Positions 5,551-6,594 of a stretch of 6,594 nucleotides of DNA are shown in pieces. Where the stretch lies: positions 1 to 6,594 of the forward strand of contig JAUQQB010000162.1 of the NCBI GenBank assembly GCA_030550075.1, in the 5' to 3' direction. The notes beneath the pieces were generated by a model that saw only the letters and a list, made by a program, of their open reading frames with translations, had not been told where the DNA came from and did no database searches. This DNA comes from Chloroflexota bacterium. Lineage in GTDB: Bacteria > Chloroflexota > Anaerolineae > Thermoflexales > Thermoflexaceae. Each line of letters begins with the position of its first letter. Within the stretch, counting starts at the first letter, position 1. Position numbers and translations under genes: made by a program.

Positions 5551-6594
5551 CTAATCGCCCGCGATGGTGGCCTCCGGGATCCAGAGCGACCACTCCGCAG
5601 GCATGGGGAGCGGCGCCTCCCCCCGGACCCCCACGTAGGTCACCGGGCGGGTCACCTTCCCCCGTTCGGCGATCTGCATCAGATCCGTGAAGATCCCCTC
5701 GATCTCCGAGGGTGTGATGTCCCGTCCTCCCAGCCCGAATACGTAATCGGCGATGGGGACATGCAGGCCGTGGCGATGGGCGGCGGCCAGCAGATCCAGC
5801 CACAGGGGTCCTCCGTTTTCCATCGCCCCGAAGGCGATGGCTCGATCCATCACCCCGATGGCCCGAACGTGGCGCAGGGCCTGGACGATCTCGAGATCCG
5901 GGAAGGGGCGATATACCCGCGGCTTGAGCAGGCCGACCCGCCATCCCAGCCGCCGCAGGTTATCCACCGCCACCCGGGCGGTCCCGGCGGTTGAGGAGAG
6001 CACCACCACAGCGACCTCTGCATCCTCCAGCCGGTAGGTCTCGAGGAGACCATACCGGCGCCCGAAGCGCCGGGCGAAATCCTCCGCCACCTCCAGGATG
6101 GCCTCCTTCGCCCGACGCATGGCCTCCACCTGATGCCGTTTGTGCTCAAAGTAATAGTCGTAAAAATCCAGCGCCCCGAACGTCAGAGGGCGTTCCAGGT
6201 TCAGGAGCGTGCAGGCCGGCTGATAGGTGCCCACGAAGGCACGCACCATATCCTCATCCTCGATCCACACACGCTCTACCGCATGGCTGGTGATGAAGCC
6301 ATCCATCATCACCATCACCGGCAGGCGGACCTGAGGATGCTCGGCGATGCGGACAGCCTGGATGGTGTTGTCATAGGCTTCCTGGGCGTTCTCCGAGTAG
6401 ATCTGAATCCACCCGGAATCCCGGGCGCCCATGGAATCGGAGTGATCGCAGTGGATATTGATGGGCGCGGAGAGGGCGCGGTTGACCACGGGCATGACGA
6501 TCGGTAACCGCATGGCGGCGGCGATATAGAGGATCTCCCACATCAGGGCCAGCCCCTGAGAGGAAGTGGCGGTCATCGCCCGCGCGCCGGCCGC
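5551..6594 (-). CDS. porA: Pyruvate:ferredoxin oxidoreductase, alpha subunit (5' end cut by window edge)
   Basis: This is the alpha subunit of the multi-subunit pyruvate:ferredoxin oxidoreductase and partner of the adjacent PorB. The visible 347 residues end at a TAG (5551-5553). The frame is open to the window edge, where GARAMTATSSQGLALMWE is a family hallmark lying about 50-60 residues into a full protein. The true start is therefore outside, and the ATG at 6576 is internal. NRALSAPINIHCDHSDSMGA and RDSGWIQIYSENAQEAYDN follow, which are characteristic of PorA domain I. The C-terminal part has VVVLSSTAGTARVAVDNLRR, LLKPRVYRPFP and AIGVMDRAIAFG, the transketolase C-terminal-like domain. The missing N terminus would carry the substrate-binding Thr motif, so pyruvate specificity is supported mainly by overall similarity. 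The separate alpha and beta genes indicate the heteromeric enzyme rather than the single-chain form. The gamma (porG) and ferredoxin-like delta (porD) genes are expected upstream, beyond 6594. Confidence 0.95.
   Translation of the reverse strand, partial: AAGARAMTATSSQGLALMWEILYIAAAMRLPIVMPVVNRALSAPINIHCDHSDSMGARDSGWIQIYSENAQEAYDNTIQAVRIAEHPQVRLPVMVMMDGFITSHAVERVWIEDEDMVRAFVGTYQPACTLLNLERPLTFGALDFYDYYFEHKRHQVEAMRRAKEAILEVAEDFARRFGRRYGLLETYRLEDAEVAVVVLSSTAGTARVAVDNLRRLGWRVGLLKPRVYRPFPDLEIVQALRHVRAIGVMDRAIAFGAMENGGPLWLDLLAAAHRHGLHVPIADYVFGLGGRDITPSEIEGIFTDLMQIAERGKVTRPVTYVGVRGEAPLPMPAEWSLWIPEATIAGD

Overview
The window looks like ordinary chromosome from a GC-rich bacterium that uses ferredoxin-linked pyruvate metabolism. 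The proteins would fit a thermophilic or anaerobic Chloroflexota-type organism, but that is an inference from gene content and style; no rRNA or marker gene fixes the taxon. No tRNA, rRNA, CRISPR array or insertion sequence was recognised.

Layout. Positions 1-2139 hold two minus-strand genes transcribed leftward: alanine dehydrogenase (ald, 2139 to 1033) and, 25 nt later, an acetyl-CoA hydrolase/CoA-transferase family gene that runs off the left edge. Positions 2140-2686 are a gene-poor divergent intergenic region. It contains a good minus-strand promoter for ald, an approximately 170-nt ald leader with a very strong hairpin near the ribosome binding site, several smaller inverted repeats, and a -10 box with a strong ribosome binding site for a plus-strand gene. 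That gene (2687-3850) encodes a 387-residue protein: a short N-terminal helical region, a long coiled coil built from nearly identical 21-residue units, and a C-terminal PD-(D/E)XK-like nuclease fold whose usual catalytic lysine is arginine. A 16-bp hairpin lies between its end and the convergent end of a minus-strand gene cluster. In transcription order that cluster is porA (cut by the right edge), porB, and a small two-CBS-domain protein.

How the genes fit together. Ald interconverts alanine with pyruvate and ammonia, PorAB (with PorG and PorD presumably just outside the window) oxidises pyruvate to acetyl-CoA with reduction of ferredoxin, and the CoA-transferase could pass CoA from acetyl-CoA to another acid and release acetate. 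The neighbourhood can therefore be read as an alanine/pyruvate to acetyl-CoA to acetate module, with the CBS protein as a possible nucleotide-sensing partner. This linkage is inferred from adjacency and family function. The coiled-coil protein is unrelated to that pathway and is the most unusual object here. I see no convincing new multi-gene system.
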